From Homalodisca vitripennis (Eukaryota > Arthropoda > Insecta > Hemiptera > Cicadellidae): a DNA stretch of 64,000 nucleotides. Shown in pieces: positions 33,291 to 47,130 of the stretch. Positions within the stretch are counted from its first letter, which is position 1. Each line of letters starts with the position of its first letter. The DNA lies in contig NC_060213.1 in NCBI RefSeq assembly GCF_021130785.1, positions 61,784,001 to 61,848,000 of the forward strand. The letters are read 5' to 3'. A program made the translations under genes and the position numbers. Below the pieces are notes generated by a model. The model ran no database searches. It saw only the letters and a program-made list of their open reading frames with translations, and was not told where the DNA came from.

Positions 33291-36200
33291 GTACAATAAT
33301 CAGAGGCTTATCAGAAAAGTGTTCTAAATTAGCGCCATAATACCTGTAAACAATAATCAGAAGCTTATACCTGTAATCAATAATCAGAGGCGTATCAGAA
33401 AAGTGTTCTAAATTAGCGCTACAATACCTGTAATCAGTAATCAGAGGCGTATCAGAAAAGTGTTCTAAATTAGCGCCACAATACCTGTATACAATAATCA
33501 GAGGCTTATCAGAAAAGTGTTCTAAATTAGTGCCACAATACCTATATAATAATCAGAGGCGTATCAGAAAAGTGTTCTAAATTAGCGCCATAATACCTGT
33601 ATACAATAATCAGAGGCTTATCAGAAAAGTTTTCTAAATTAGCGCCATAATACCTGTATACAATAATCAGAGGCTTATCAGAAAAGTGTTCTAAATTAGC
33701 GCCACAATACCTGTATACAATAATCAGAGGCGTATCGGAAAAGTGTTCTAAATTAGCGCCACAATACCTGTATACAATAATCAGAGGCTTATCAGAAAAG
33801 TGTTCTAAATTAGTGCCACAATACCTGTATATAATAATCAGAGACGTATCAGAAAACGTGTTCTAAATTAGCGCCATAATACCTGTATACAATAATCAGA
33901 GGCTTATCAGAAAAGTGTTCTAAATTAGCGCTACAATACCTGTAATCAGTAATCAGAGGCGTATCAGAAACGTGTTCTAAATTAGCGCCACAATACCTGT
34001 ATATAATAATCAGAGGCGTATCAGAAACGTGTTCTAAATTAGCGCCATAATACCTGTATACAATAATCAGAGGCTTATCAGAAAAGTGTTCTAAATTAGC
34101 GCCATAATACCTGTATACAATAATCAGAGGCTTATCAGAAAAGTGTTCTACATTAGCGCCACAATACCTGTATACAATAATCAGAGGCGTATCGGAAAAG
34201 TGTTCTAAATTAGCGCTACAATACCTGTAATCAGTAATCAGAGGCGTATCAGAAAAGTGTTCTAAATTAGTGCCACAATACCTGTATACAATAATCAGAG
34301 GCTTATCAGAAAAGTGTTCTAAATTAGTGCCACAATACCTGTATATAATAATCAGAGGCGTATCAGAAACGTGTTCTAAATTAGCGTGTATACAATAATG
34401 TATAGCAATAATCAGAGGCTTATCAGAAAAGTGTTCTAAATTAGCGCCACAATACCTGTATACAATAATCAGAGGCTTATCAGAAAAGTGAAAGTGTTCT
34501 AAATTAGCGCTACAATACCTGTAATCAGTAATCAGAGGCTTATCAGAAAAGTGTTCTAAATTAGCGCCACAATACCTGTATACAATAATCAGAGGCGTAT
34601 CAGAAAAGTGTTCTAAATTAGCGCCACAATACCTGTATATAATAATCAGAGGCGTATCAGAAAAGTGTTCTAAATTAGCGCCACAATACCTGTATACAAT
34701 AATCAGAGGCTTATCAGAAAAGTGTTCTAAATTAGCGCCACAATACCTGTATACAATAATCAGAGGCGTATCAGAAAAGTGTTCTAAATTAGCGCCACAA
34801 TACCTGTATACAATAATCAGAGGCGTATCAGAAAAGTGTTCTAAATTAGCGCCACAATACCTGTATACAATAATCAGAGGCTTATCAGAAAAGTGTTCTA
34901 AATTAGTGCCACAATACCTGTATATAATAATCAGAGGCGTATCAGAAAACGTGTTCTAAATTAGCGCCATAATACCTGTATACAATAATCAGAGGCTTAT
35001 CAGAAAAGTGTTCTAAATTAGCGCCATAATACCTGTATACAATAATCAGAGGCTTATCAGAAAAGTGTTCTAAATTAGCGCCACAATACCTGTATACAAT
35101 AATCAGAGGCGTATCGGAAAAGTGTTCTAAATTAGCGCTACAATACCTGTAATCAGTAATCAGAGGCGTATCAGAAAAGTGTTCTAAATTAGCGCCACAA
35201 TACCTGTATACAATAATCAGAGGCTTATCAGAAAAGTGTTCTAAATTAGTGCCACAATACCTGTATACTGTATATATAGATCAGACGTATCAGAAAACGT
35301 GTTCTAAATTAGCGCCATAATACCTGTATACAATAATCAGAAGGCTTATCAGAAAAGTGTTCTAAATTAGCGCTACAATACCTGTAATCAGTAATCAGAG
35401 GCTTATCAGAAAAGTGTTCTAAATTAGCGCCACAATACCTGTATATAATAATCAGAGGCGTATCAGAAACGTGTTCTAAATTAGCGCCATAATACCTGTA
35501 TATAATAATCAGAGGCGTATCAGAAAACGTGTTCTAAATTAGCGCCATAATACCTGTATACAATAATCAGAGGCTTATCAGAAAAGTGTTCTAAATTAGC
35601 GCCATAATACCTGTATACAATAATCAGAGGCTTATCAGAAAAGTGTTCTAAATTAGCGCCACAATACCTGTATACAATAATCAGAGGCGTATCGGAAAAG
35701 TGTTCTAAATTAGCGCCACAATACCTGTATACAATAATCAGAGGCTTATCAGAAAAGTGTTCTAAATTAGCGCCACAATACCTGTATACAATAATCAGAG
35801 GCGTATCAGAAAAGTGTTCTAAATTAGCGCCACAATACCTGTATACAATAATCAGAGGCTTATCAGAAAAGTGTTCTAAATTAGCGCCACAATACCTGTA
35901 TACAATAATCAGAGGCTTATCAGAAAAGTGTTCTAAATTAGCGCCACAATACCTGTATACAATAATCAGAGGCGTATCAGAAAAGTGTTCTAAATTAGCG
36001 CCACAATACCTGTATACAATAATCAGAGGCGTATCAGAAAAGTGTTCTAAATTAGCGCCACAATACCTGTATACAATAATCAGAGGCTTATCAGAAAAGT
36101 GTTCTAAATTAGTGCCACAATACCTGTATATAATAATCAGAGACGTATCAGAAACGTGTTCTAAATTAGCGCCATAATACCTGTATACAATAATCAGAGG

Positions 36201-36530
36201 CTTATCAGAAAAGTGTTCTAAATTAGCGCTACAATACCTGTAATCAGTAATCAGAGGCGTATCAGAAACGTGTTCTAAATTAGCGCCACAATACCTGTAT
36301 ACAATAATCAGAGGCTTATCAGAAAAGTGTTCTAAATTAGCGCCATAATACCTGTATACAATAATCAGAGGCTTATCAGAAAAGTGTTCTAAATTAGTGC
36401 CACAATACCTGTATACAATAATCAGAGGCTTATCAGAAAAGTGTTCTAAATTAGCGCCACAATACCTGTATACAATAATCAGAGGCGTATCAGAAAAGTG
36501 GTCTAGATTTGTGCTACAATTTACCTGTAA
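33291..36530. repeat. 57-bp satellite array, about 56 units
   Basis: The unit is read as AATAATCAGAGGCTTATC, AGAAAAGTGTTCTAAATTAG, CGCCACAATACCTGTATAC (57 bp in all). Recurrent variants are GGCGTATC for GGCTTATC, AAACGTG for AAAGTG, GCGCCATAA for GCGCCACAA, and a 54-bp form with GCGCTACAATACCTGTAATC, AGTAATCAG. The 54-bp form recurs (about 33.42, 33.93, 34.22, 34.51, 35.14, 35.37, 36.23 kb), showing that blocks of monomers were amplified together. The last unit (36.48-36.53 kb) is diverged. Because 57 bp is 19 codons, one minus-strand frame stays open for 364 codons (35520-36614) as 19-residue repeats. The variable sites change residues (K/T, C/Y, F/V), which argues against coding. Confidence 0.96.
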
Positions 36531-39500
36531 GTATGTTTCGAGCGTTTTAAGAACATGTATAGTGCCTAATGTATGCCTTGAATGCAGACAGAAATTGGCA
36601 TGTAAGTGAGTCACACTATGATAAGATCTAATGTATTTTGTTTTTGTTTTTATTTTGTATTTTATCAGTTACTTGTTACACTCAGCATAAAAATATCCAC
36701 TTTTTAAGAAGCATCATAAAAAGGTTTAGTGTCGGCCGGAAAGTCCACTTTAAATAATGCTCACGTATAGAATCTGTTGGATAGCCATAACCGTACACAC
36801 TGTTATAGAAACCAACCATTTTAACACAAATTTCCATTGTATTATTTATTGTTCACTTTTTAATAGCAACCTTATTAATGTAGTGGCACTGATACATGTA
36901 TGAAGGCTAGAGGGTTATCTATTATATGTCATGAAAATAGATATTCAGTTATCATTTTTTTTAATGTGTTGTGAACCATTTTGCGCGAAATTCCTAACAT
37001 TCGAAATTGATTTTAGTGTAACGAATACCTAAATCATCATTAAAAAGTTGTAAATTTTTACAATATAAAATAATTTATAGGTATATAAAATTACCATCAC
37101 GATGTGTTCTAATGTTCAGGTAATTTTAGGACTTCTTACATGGATCCAAATAAGATATGTAATGTGTACCCCTTGAAAATTTGAGGCCTGAAACATTTGA
37201 CAAAATAGTAACCACTTCCTCAATAATCGCCAGACTATCAGTACACAAGCGGTACACATAGATAGGATCACAGCATGTCGCCCGCAGCAGGAGGGCCTGA
37301 AAATCACAAACTCAATGTACCTTGCAAACAATGCGTTGTAGAGAAATTCCACAAAAGACCATTTTTTTTCTTCTTCTCTTTATGCGTTTTAAGAAGAAAT
37401 CATAATATTTTGTTCTACATCTAGAACTTCCCTTCTCAAAAACTGAAAACAGCTGAAAATCCTAAAATGTACCATAACTTTATTTAAACTTTCTTTAATT
37501 TCACTTAAATAGATTTTTTCGCTTCGGAAACCCAACAAGGACAAGTTACGTGATAATAATTGCATTGCTTTGGACGCAGGAAAAATGCCACTTATTTGTC
37601 AACTTAGAATTTCAGTAACTAAGTAGAGGTACTTTTTCAAACACTTGATGTATGATAAACAGTAGTATGTTAACTTCAAGAATACTCCCTGAAATTTCCT
37701 GGTATGCATTTTGGAACTTCGAAATAGTTTTCTTCAAATTATTGAAATCATTCAGTGGGTAATATTTTTATGTAAATTTAAAAAAATAAGACTGAAATGC
37801 ATTGGCAATAAATAGTGGCTTTTGTCTTTTGCAATGCACACAACATCGTTAACCATTGATGCGACGTATTCGGACTTGATATCAGGGCAGGGATGTGGGT
37901 CGTGAGGGACAACAAAGTTGTTTACACATGTCCCGCGTGAGATTTGTGAGTTATTTTGCGGGACTTCGCACCCACAGTTTCTTGCTGAGGGCTGACTCTG
38001 GTCAAAAACTCGGGACTTACAATGTTTAGCATATTCAAGGTCTCGTTTTCTTTTATATTTTATCTCCCAGAATAATATTTTTCATTATTTACTGATTTCA
38101 AGAATATGTTATTAATCATCTAAATAAATTTTTCATTAATGTTTGTTGGGATCAATGTGGAAAAATCATTTTATCTTCAAAGAGCTTCAAAATACTTGTA
38201 ACGTTATATTCCTAATTTTTTACATTTCAATTTATTAATAGTAGGGCCGTCAATTCTAAACTGTAGGCCCAATTCATTTCCCTACCTTTTACAATGTAAC
38301 TTTTTTCCACCGAAGGCAAAACTGCTTACAAAAGAAAAATGTCTTTGTTTTTTTATCTCAAACGAGAACTGCTTTGAATCTAGCATAGGTGTGATTAGTT
38401 CTTTCGCAATTTGTTCAGGCGTTTATGATTTTAGATTTTCATGAATATTTTTGTATAGCATAATACATTATTTCATCAAAGCACTTGGTCTCAAAAACAG
38501 ATTTTGGAACACACAGAAGTGAATTTGAACTAAACCGTAAATGTGAGCACAAAATTAAAACAAAATTTTAATCGCTAAAACAGTCTCATTATAGATAAAA
38601 ACAATGTAAAAATGTTTTTGACCATACACTATTTATATTGTAATGAATGTTAAAGACAAAATATGAAGCCATAGTAAACCCAGAACCCTCTCATATGATG
38701 CTAGATTTTTTTTAATATTGCCTGTATCAGACAACTACAGCTTATATGGCCATCCCTTTTCCTGGACGGAGAAAATAAAAATACCGTTTGATTTTTATTT
38801 AAAATTTTTGGGAATAGTCATTGAATACGTACCAAAGCAAACTTTTAGCAGTACCTATCCAAAATGTGTCAACAATTTAGTATATAATGTTTCCATTCGT
38901 CAATAGTTCACTTTCAGGACTGAAAACCTAAAATATTTATAAGATATTCCTAAACTAAACGCCTGTCTTTATTTATAAATAAGAGTAATAGTTATAATTC
39001 TACAATAAAAGGGCTATCACAGGTCTAAAACAAATTAGCAACATTAATATCGCATTGTTTTTCATACCAAACAACTTTCAGAATTGTACTACTTTTATTT
39101 ACAATAACTGTAAATCTTACCAAATTCTCATTCTCATGTGTTGTCCTTCGTCCAGAATCCCCGTAATTCTGATGTTTCTTGTTCCATTTTTTACGAGTTC
39201 TCTCATATTCCGTGGCTACAGTGCTCCACATAATCATACTCCTTATAATAAATTGTCTACGAAAAGCAATAAAATAGTAAAATATTGCAAATATTACTAA
39301 TATAATGCATAATATAATACTAAAATATTACAATTATTCCTCTAGTTTTTGCAAAGCAGTCTTTCATTCACGTGGAATTCTAAACGTTACTTCTCTTTAC
39401 ATATATAGAACAAAATCTTTTTAGACTGAAAAACCTCAGGATCTTCATCCTGTTGGAGAAAATCACAGATTTCCCACCAGACATGGTGGTAACCTCCGCA

Positions 39501-40064
39501 CTCCAGCACGCCGTCTTGCATCTCAGAGAGGGAAGTATCTCTTGCTAGAACCTTTTACTTCCATCTCAATTAAAAGAAATAAAAAAAGATATTTTAAATT
39601 TTCTCTGAAAAACATTAATTGAAAAATGAATTTTACAGTATTGGTGAATTCCTTTCTGCCTGAGGCTACTGAACATCAATTTTAACTACCGTAGCTCTTA
39701 GTCTGTAAATCATACGATTTATTGTGAGCCCCTTAGTTATAAAATTAAGATTCTAATTTCTATCGTCTGAGATGTATATATTGTATAAAATGAATACCTG
39801 TTCAGAAGGATAAATGAAACGAATTAAATTATGTTTCAGGTGCTGCAACACCACCATTTCCATGTGACTTGATGGAATACTACAGAACACCCAGATTTAA
39901 AATAATTTAAAGTTTACTTAACATTAAAGGGAAAAGAGGTTACTTGCCAGAAAGTAATAAATAACCCGTCAGCAAATAGAATTTTGTGTAATTTTGAAGA
40001 GTCTACATAAGTGAAATCGGTCTGTAGCAGCACAGATTCTCCAAGAGCAATAGAGTAACGACGC
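36531..40064. other. AT-rich noncoding DNA; possible small element at ~37.88-38.01 kb
   Basis: No coding gene recognised. A GC-richer stretch, GGCAGGGATGTGGGTCGTG ... GCGGGACTTCGCACCCAC at about 37885-37980, has loosely inverted ends and may be a small MITE. Short frames (62-81 codons) at 37.1, 38.7 and 39.0-39.3 kb match nothing. Confidence 0.4.
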
Positions 40065-40345
40065 AGATGCTAGAAGACTGGGGGAGCAACGAGCGTAACT
40101 TGCGCAATACGACCTCCAACGGCCAGGGGGTGAACTGGAACATTTTGGCCGTTAACCCCTCGCCTCGCCCCTCACCATCCTCCTCCTCCCGGCATAACCG
40201 AGTCTAGACGATAGAAGTTCCTTCCCTTGCAAAACTGCTCCTGTATTCTCCACTGTATTCCCATAGGAATCACTGCGTCATCGCTGCAGACTTGAGGGCG
40301 GTTTGGGGTTTATTGCCACATTGCACACTAAATTTGGACATCATC
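40065..40345. other. GC-rich island
   Basis: Contains GCGTAACTTGCGCAATACG (with the palindrome TTGCGCAA, a C/EBP-like site), CCAACGGCCAGGGGG, CTCGCCTCGCCCC, and TGCGTCATCGCTGCAG. No open frame of note. A candidate regulatory or conserved noncoding block. Nothing indicates a repeat. Confidence 0.35.
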
Positions 40346-41775
40346 TTCGAAAACTGCACGTCACTTTGTTCGTTTACTAACCTGAAGAGACGTTACTAAA
40401 ATCAAGTAATTGACTAAACACTTTTGATTATGAATCTTTATAATTTCAAATTGCTCAAACTTACAAAGTAGAATTAGAACTTGCAAATACAACTCTCATT
40501 GTAACACAAACTGATTAAAACAAATTCAAGGTTGGTTGGTACTCATGATGGAATTAATGGCGACAACGCCTGTTGTTAATATGAGCTCGATAAACATCAC
40601 CTCAAAAGACTAATCAATATACATGCCATCATAGACTGCCAATGTTGCTTTAGTATTTCGATAGGAAGGTGATGAAATATATTCACTTTCCACTACAGCA
40701 CTTTGAAATTGAGTATTGTGATCTGAATCTATAGAGATAATAATTTTATAGAAAATAGTCTGGAAATGTTTACCGTACTCCTAAAGATTAGGTTCAGATC
40801 ATTATCAAATTGAGTTCCATCCCTGAAGAGATAAGCTGAACTCCTTATCATTAGGTAGACCACAAAAATTACGATAACACAACAAATTTTATTCACCAAA
40901 AATCACTATTGTTATTCAATTTAATTGTCGTAGATAGCAATTAAGATGCTTTCCAACGAAAGTTTCCTGCTCGCCCGGTGTAATTGATGTGAAGTTATTC
41001 AATTTATCACTCGACTCAACAACAGTATATAAACACAACAATAAAAGTCATGTTTAATCACAGAGTCAACAGTTTGTAAGAGATCCAAAACTAATTATAA
41101 ATATTTAGTGATTATATGTTTTACTATGCGTTAAAAGCTGAAAACCATAGATATACTATTATACAAATATATCAAATTAAAATAATAATAATAAATTTTC
41201 AAATATCATTTCAGTTCCATAAAATAATGCCCACATATAAACTTAAAATTGCTAATCAGCATCTAGAAAGTATCTTCAGTATTTGAAATATTGATGAGTT
41301 ATGAATTTTCAATAACTTATGAAATCTAGCATAAATATACAGCTTTTATGAAATTAAGAAAAGTTTAATAATCGTTTTATAAGATTTCGAGTAAACGTAT
41401 TGAACAACGAAAGTTAATTTTATTTAGAGATTTATAATGATTTAAATTCAACAATAGAATCTACAACTGAACAGAAAGATTAAAATCTTCAATTGGATTA
41501 GATTAATCTTTTGATGTAGCATTTAAACCTTTCATACAATTCAAAACTAGTAAAAGCACTTAATCTCCACGGTAAAAATCATTCTAAAATAACAAATAAT
41601 GAGGTTTATTATAGGGAAATGTTTGACTTTAATATTTCATCTCAGTGTGAGCAGATTAGTAATCGAATGGTCTAGTTAATGATTAGTAACAATGAATACC
41701 TTGTGGTGTTGAAGAAAGTCGTTATAGAAAGGAAGCAAACTTGTGTCTGTTATTTCGAAGAATAAGAAAGTAATA
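40346..41775. other. AT-rich noncoding DNA
   Basis: Nothing recognised. A TAATAATAATAA run near 41183-41194 is the only simple repeat. Confidence 0.55.
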
Positions 41776-44700
41776 ATAAGATGGGATGCAGAGATGGAAA
41801 GCCCTATAACAGCCATCACTGAAATCAGAATGCTTCAGGAAATCTCACCGCACCGTTAAGTAAGAACATCTGTTTTGCATTGGAGTACACGAGGCTATGA
41901 TCCTTGAGTATCGAGATAAGATGGGATGCAGAGATGGAAAGCCCTATAACAGCCATCACTGAAATCAGAATGCTTCAGGAAATCTCACCGCACCGTTAAG
42001 TAAGAACATCTGTTTTGCATTGGAGTACACGAGGCTATGATCCTTGAGTATCGAGATAAGATGGGATGCAGAGATGGAAAGCCCTATAACAGCCATCACT
42101 GAAATCAGAATGCTTCAGGAAATCTCACCGCACCGTTAAGTAAGAACATCTGTTTTGCATTGGAGTACACGAGGCTATGATCCTTGAGTATCGAGATAAG
42201 ATGGGATGCAGAGATGGAAAGCCCTATAACAGCCATCACTGAAATCAGAATGCTTCAGGAAATCTCACCGCACCGTTAAGTAAGAACATCTGTTTTGCAT
42301 TGGAGTACACGAGGCTATGATCCTTGAGTATCGAGATAAGATGGGATGCAAAGATGGAAAGCCCTATAACAGCCATCACTGAAATCAGAATGCTTCAGGA
42401 AATCTCACCGCACCGTTAAGTAAGAACATCTGTTTTGCATTGGAGTACACGAGGCTATGATCCTTGAGTATCGAGATAAGATGGGATGCAAAGATGGAAA
42501 GCCCTATAACAGCCATCACTGAAATCAGAATGCTTCAGGAAATCTCACCGCACCGTTAAGTAAGAACATCTGTTTTGCATTGGAGTACACGAGGCTATGA
42601 TCCTTGAGTATCGAGATAAGATGGGATGCAGAGATGGAAAGTCCTATAACAGCCATCACTGAAATCAGGATGCTTCAGGAAATCTCACCGCACCGTTAAG
42701 TAAGAACATCTGTTTTGCATTGGAGTACACGAGGCTATGATCCTTGAGTATCGAGATAAGATGGGATGCAGAGATGGAAAGCCCTCCTATAACAGCCATC
42801 ACTGAAATCAGGATGTTTCAGGAAATCTCACCGCACCGTTAAGTAAGAACATCTGTTTTGCATTGGAGTACACGAGGCTATGATCCTTGAGTATCGAAAT
42901 AAGATGGGATGCAGAGATGGAAAGCCCTATAACAGCCATCACTGAAATCAGAATGCTTCAGGAAATCTCACCGCACCGTTAAGTAAGAACATCTGTTTTG
43001 CATTGGAGTACACGAGGCTATGATCCTTGAGTATCGAGATAAGATGGGATGCAGAGATGGAAAGCCCTATAACAGCCATCACTGAAATCAGAATGCTTCA
43101 GGAAATCTCACCGCACCGTTAAGTAAGAACATCTGTTTTGCATTGGAGTACACGAGGCTATGATCCTTGAGTATCGAGATAAGATGGGATGCAGAGATGG
43201 AAAGCCCTATAACAGCCATCACTGAAATCAGAATGCTTCAGGAAATCTCACCGCACCGTTAAGTAAGAACATCTGTTTTGCATTGGAGTACACGAGGCTA
43301 TGATCCTTGAGTATCGAGATAAGATGGGATGCAGAGATGGAAAGCCCTATAACAGCCATCACTGAAATCAGAATGCTTCAGGAAATCTCACCGCACCGTT
43401 AAGTAAGAACATCTGTTTTGCATTGGAGTACACGAGGCTATGATCCTTGAGTATCGAGATAAGATGGGATGCAGAGATGGAAAGCCCTATAACAGCCATC
43501 ACTGAAATCAGAATGCTTCAGGAAATCTCACCGCACCGTTAAGTAAGAACATCTGTTTTGCATTGGAGTACACGAGGCTATGATCCTTGAGTATCGAGAT
43601 AAGATGGGATGCAGAGATGGAAAGCCCTATAACAGCCATCACTGAAATCAGAATGCTTCAGGAAATCTCACCGCACCGTTAAGTAAGAACATCTGTTTTG
43701 CATTGGAGTACACGAGGCTATGATCCTTGAGTATCGAGATAAGATGGGATGCAGAGATGGAAAGCCCTATAACAGCCATCACTGAAATCAGGATGCTTCA
43801 GGAAATCTCACCGCACCGTTAAGTAAGAACATCTGTTTTGCATTGGAGTACACGAGGCTATGATCCTTGAGTATCGAGATAAGATGGGATGCAAAGATGG
43901 AAAGCCCTATAACAGCCATCACTGAAATCAGAATGCTTCAGGAAATCTCACCGCACCGTTAAGTAAGAACATCTGTTTTGCATTGGAGTACACGAGGCTA
44001 TGATCCTTGAGTATCGAGATAAGATGGGATGCAGAGATGGAAAGCCCTATAACAGCCATCACTGAAATCAGAATGCTTCAGGAAATCTCACCGCACCGTT
44101 AAGTAAGAACATCTGTTTTGCATTGGAGTACACGAGGCTATGATCCTTGAGTATCGAGATAAGATGGGATGCAGAGATGGAAAGCCCTATAACAGCCATC
44201 ACTGAAATCAGAATGCTTCAGGAAATCTCACCGCACCGTTAAGTAAGAACATCTGTTTTGCATTGGAGTACACGAGGCTATGATCCTTGAGTATCGAGAT
44301 AAGATGGGATGCAGAGATGGAAAGCCCTATAACAGCCATCACTGAAATCAGAATGCTTCAGGAAATCTCACCGCACCGTTAAGTAAGAACATCTGTTTTG
44401 CATTGGAGTACACGAGGCTATGATCCTTGAGTATCGAGATAAGATGGGATGCAGAGATGGAAAGCCCTATAACAGCCATCACTGAAATCAGAATGCTTCA
44501 GGAAATCTCACCGCACCGTTAAGTAAGAACATCTGTTTTGCATTGGAGTACACGAGGCTATGATCCTTGAGTATCGAGATAAGATGGGATGCAGAGATGG
44601 AAAGCCCTATAACAGCCATCACTGAAATCAGAATGCTTCAGGAAATCTCACCGCACCGTTAAGTAAGAACATCTGTTTTGCATTGGAGTACACGAGGCTA

Positions 44701-47130
44701 TGATCCTTGAGTATCGAAATAAGATGGGATGCAAAGATGGAAAGCCCTATAACAGCCATCACTGAAATCAGGAATGCTTCAGGAAATCTCACCGCACCGT
44801 TAAGTAAGAACATCTGTTTTGCATTGGAGTACACGAGGCTATGATCCTTGAGTATCGAGATAAGATGGGATGCAGAGATGGAAAGCCCTATAACAGCCAT
44901 CACTGAAATCAGAATGCTTCAGGAAATCTCACCGCACCGTTAAGTAAGAACATCTGTTTTGCATTGGAGTACACGAGGCTATGATCCTTGAGTATCGAGA
45001 TAAGATGGGATGCAGAGATGGAAAGCCCTATAACAGCCATCACTGAAATCAGAATGCTTCAGGAAATCTCACCGCACCGTTAAGTAAGAACATCTGTTTT
45101 GCATTGGAGTACACGAGGCTATGATCCTTGAGTATCGAGATAAGATGGGATGCAGAGATGGAAAGCCCTATAACAGCCATCACTGAAATCAGAATGCTTC
45201 AGGAAATCTCACCGCACCGTTAAGTAAGAACATCTGTTTTGCATTGGAGTACACGAGGCTATGATCCTTGAGTATCGAAATAAGATGGGATGCAGAGATG
45301 GAAAGTCCTATAACAGCCATCACTGAAATCAGAATGCTATCAGGAAATCTCACCGCACCGTTAAGTAAGAACATCTGTTTTGCATTGGAGTACACGAGGC
45401 TATGATCCTTGAGTATCGAAATAAGATGGGATGCAAAGATGGAAAGCCCTATAACAGCCATCACTGAAATCAGAATGCTTCAGGAAATCTCACCGCACCG
45501 TTAAGTAAGAACATCTGTTTTGCATTGGAGTACACGAGGCTATGATCCTTGAGTATCGAGATAAGATGGGATGCAGAGATGGAAAGCCCTATAACAGCCA
45601 TCACTGAAATCAGAATGCTTCAGGAAATCTCACCGCACCGTTAAGTAAGAACATCTGTTTTGCATTGGAGTACACGAAGGCTATGATCCTTGAGTATCGA
45701 GATAAGATGGGATGCAGAGATGGAAAGCCCTATAACAGCCATCACTGAAATCAGGATGTTTCGGGAAATCTCACCGCACCGTTAAGTAAGAACATCTGTT
45801 TTGCATTGGAGTACACGAGGCTATGATCCTTGAGTATTCGAGATAAGATGGGATGCAGAGATGGAAAGATGAGAGTCACTGAAATCAGGAAAACCGCACC
45901 GTTAAGTAAGAACATAGCACGAGGCTATGATCCTTCAAAGTCCTATAACAGCCATCACTGAAATCAGAATGCTTCAGGAAATCTCACCGCACCGTTAAGT
46001 AAGAACATCTGTTTTGCATTGGAGTACACGAGGCTATGATCCTTGAGTATCGAGATAAGATGGGATGCAGAGATGGAAAGCCCTATAACAGCCATCACTG
46101 AAATCAGAATGCTTCAGGAAATCTCACCGCACCGTTAAGTAAGAACATCTGTTTTGCATTGGAGTACACGAGGCTATGATCCTTGAGTATCGAGATAAGA
46201 TGGGATGCAGAGATGGAAAGTCCTATAACAGCCATCACTGAAATCAGGATGTTTCAGGAAATCTCACCGCACCGTTAAGTAAGAACATCTGTTTTGCATT
46301 GGAGTACACGAGGCTATGATCCTTGAGTATCGAGATAAGATGGGATGCAAAGATGGAAAGCCCTATAACAGCCATCACTGAAATCAGAATGCTTCAGGAA
46401 ATCTCACCGCACCGTTAAGTAAGAACATCTGTTTTGCATTGGAGTACACGAGGCTATGATCCTTGAGTATCGAGATAAGATGGGATGCAGAGATGGAAAG
46501 CCCTATAACAGCCATCACTGAAATCAGAATGCTTCAGGAAATCTCACCGCACCGTTAAGTAAGAACATCTGTTTTGCATTGGAGTACACGAGGCTATGAT
46601 CCTTGAGTATCGAGATAAGATGGGATGCAGAGATGGAAAGCCCTATAACAGCCATCACTGAAATCAGAATGCTTCAGGAAATCTCACCGCACCGTTAAGT
46701 AAGAACATCTGTTTTGCATTGGAGTACACGAGGCTATGATCCTTGAGTATCGAGATAAGATGGGATGCAGAGATGGAAAGTCCTATAACAGCCATCACTG
46801 AAATCAGGATGTTTCGGGAAATCTCACCGCACCGTTAAGTAAGAACATCTGTTTTGCATTGGAGTACACGAGGCTATGATCCTTGAGTATCGAGATAAGA
46901 TGGGATGCAAAGATGGAAAGTCCTATAACAGCCATCACTGAAATCAGGATGTTTCGGGAAATCTCACCGTTAGGTAAGAAAGTCTGCTTTACATTGGAGT
47001 ACACTAGGCTATTATCCTGGTGTATCGAGATAAGATGGGATGCAGAGATGAAAATTCTTTCATCGATCGTTATTGAAATTATGGTTCTTCGGGAAATCTC
47101 ACCATGGTTCTTACCATGGTCATCGCTGAA
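41776..47130. repeat. 140-bp satellite array, about 38 units
   Basis: ATGGGATGCAGAGATGG recurs at 41781, 41921, 42061, 42201, 42341, 42481, 42621 and 42761 (exactly 140 bp apart) and onward to about 47.04 kb. Units pass through CCCTATAACAGCCATCACTG, AATGCTTCAGGAAATCTC, ACCGCACCGTTAAGTAAG and GAGGCTATGATCCTTGAG. Most are nearly identical. Variants are CAAAGATGG, GAAATAAG, AGGATGTTTCAGG or AGGATGTTTCGGG and one-base insertions near 44.77 and 45.34 kb. A rearranged unit lies at 45.84-45.95 kb. The left edge is abrupt, while the right edge (46.95-47.13 kb) decays. Minus-strand frames of 66-91 codons arise only where indels fix the frame. Confidence 0.97.

Noticed and set aside
33291..36530. CRISPR-like array
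   Set aside because: The 57-bp units are directly tandem with no unique spacers, and the context is eukaryotic. It is a satellite.
35520..36614. 364-codon minus-strand ORF of 19-residue repeats
   Set aside because: It lies inside the 57-bp satellite, whose unit is 19 codons without a stop in this frame. Variable sites change residues, and the frame ends at an ordinary unit-length change. No evidence of a protein-coding gene.
44628..47004. Minus-strand ORFs of 66-91 codons with repeated MAVIGLS-type wording
   Set aside because: They exist only where one-base insertions or a deletion bring two 140-bp satellite units into the same frame. 140 is not a multiple of three, so the array cannot encode a continuous repeat protein.
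41776..47130. CENP-B-box-like motif in the 140-bp satellite (TTTCGGGAAA variant)
   Set aside because: The variant occurs in few units and lacks the downstream CGGG core of the CENP-B box, so a centromeric claim is not supported.
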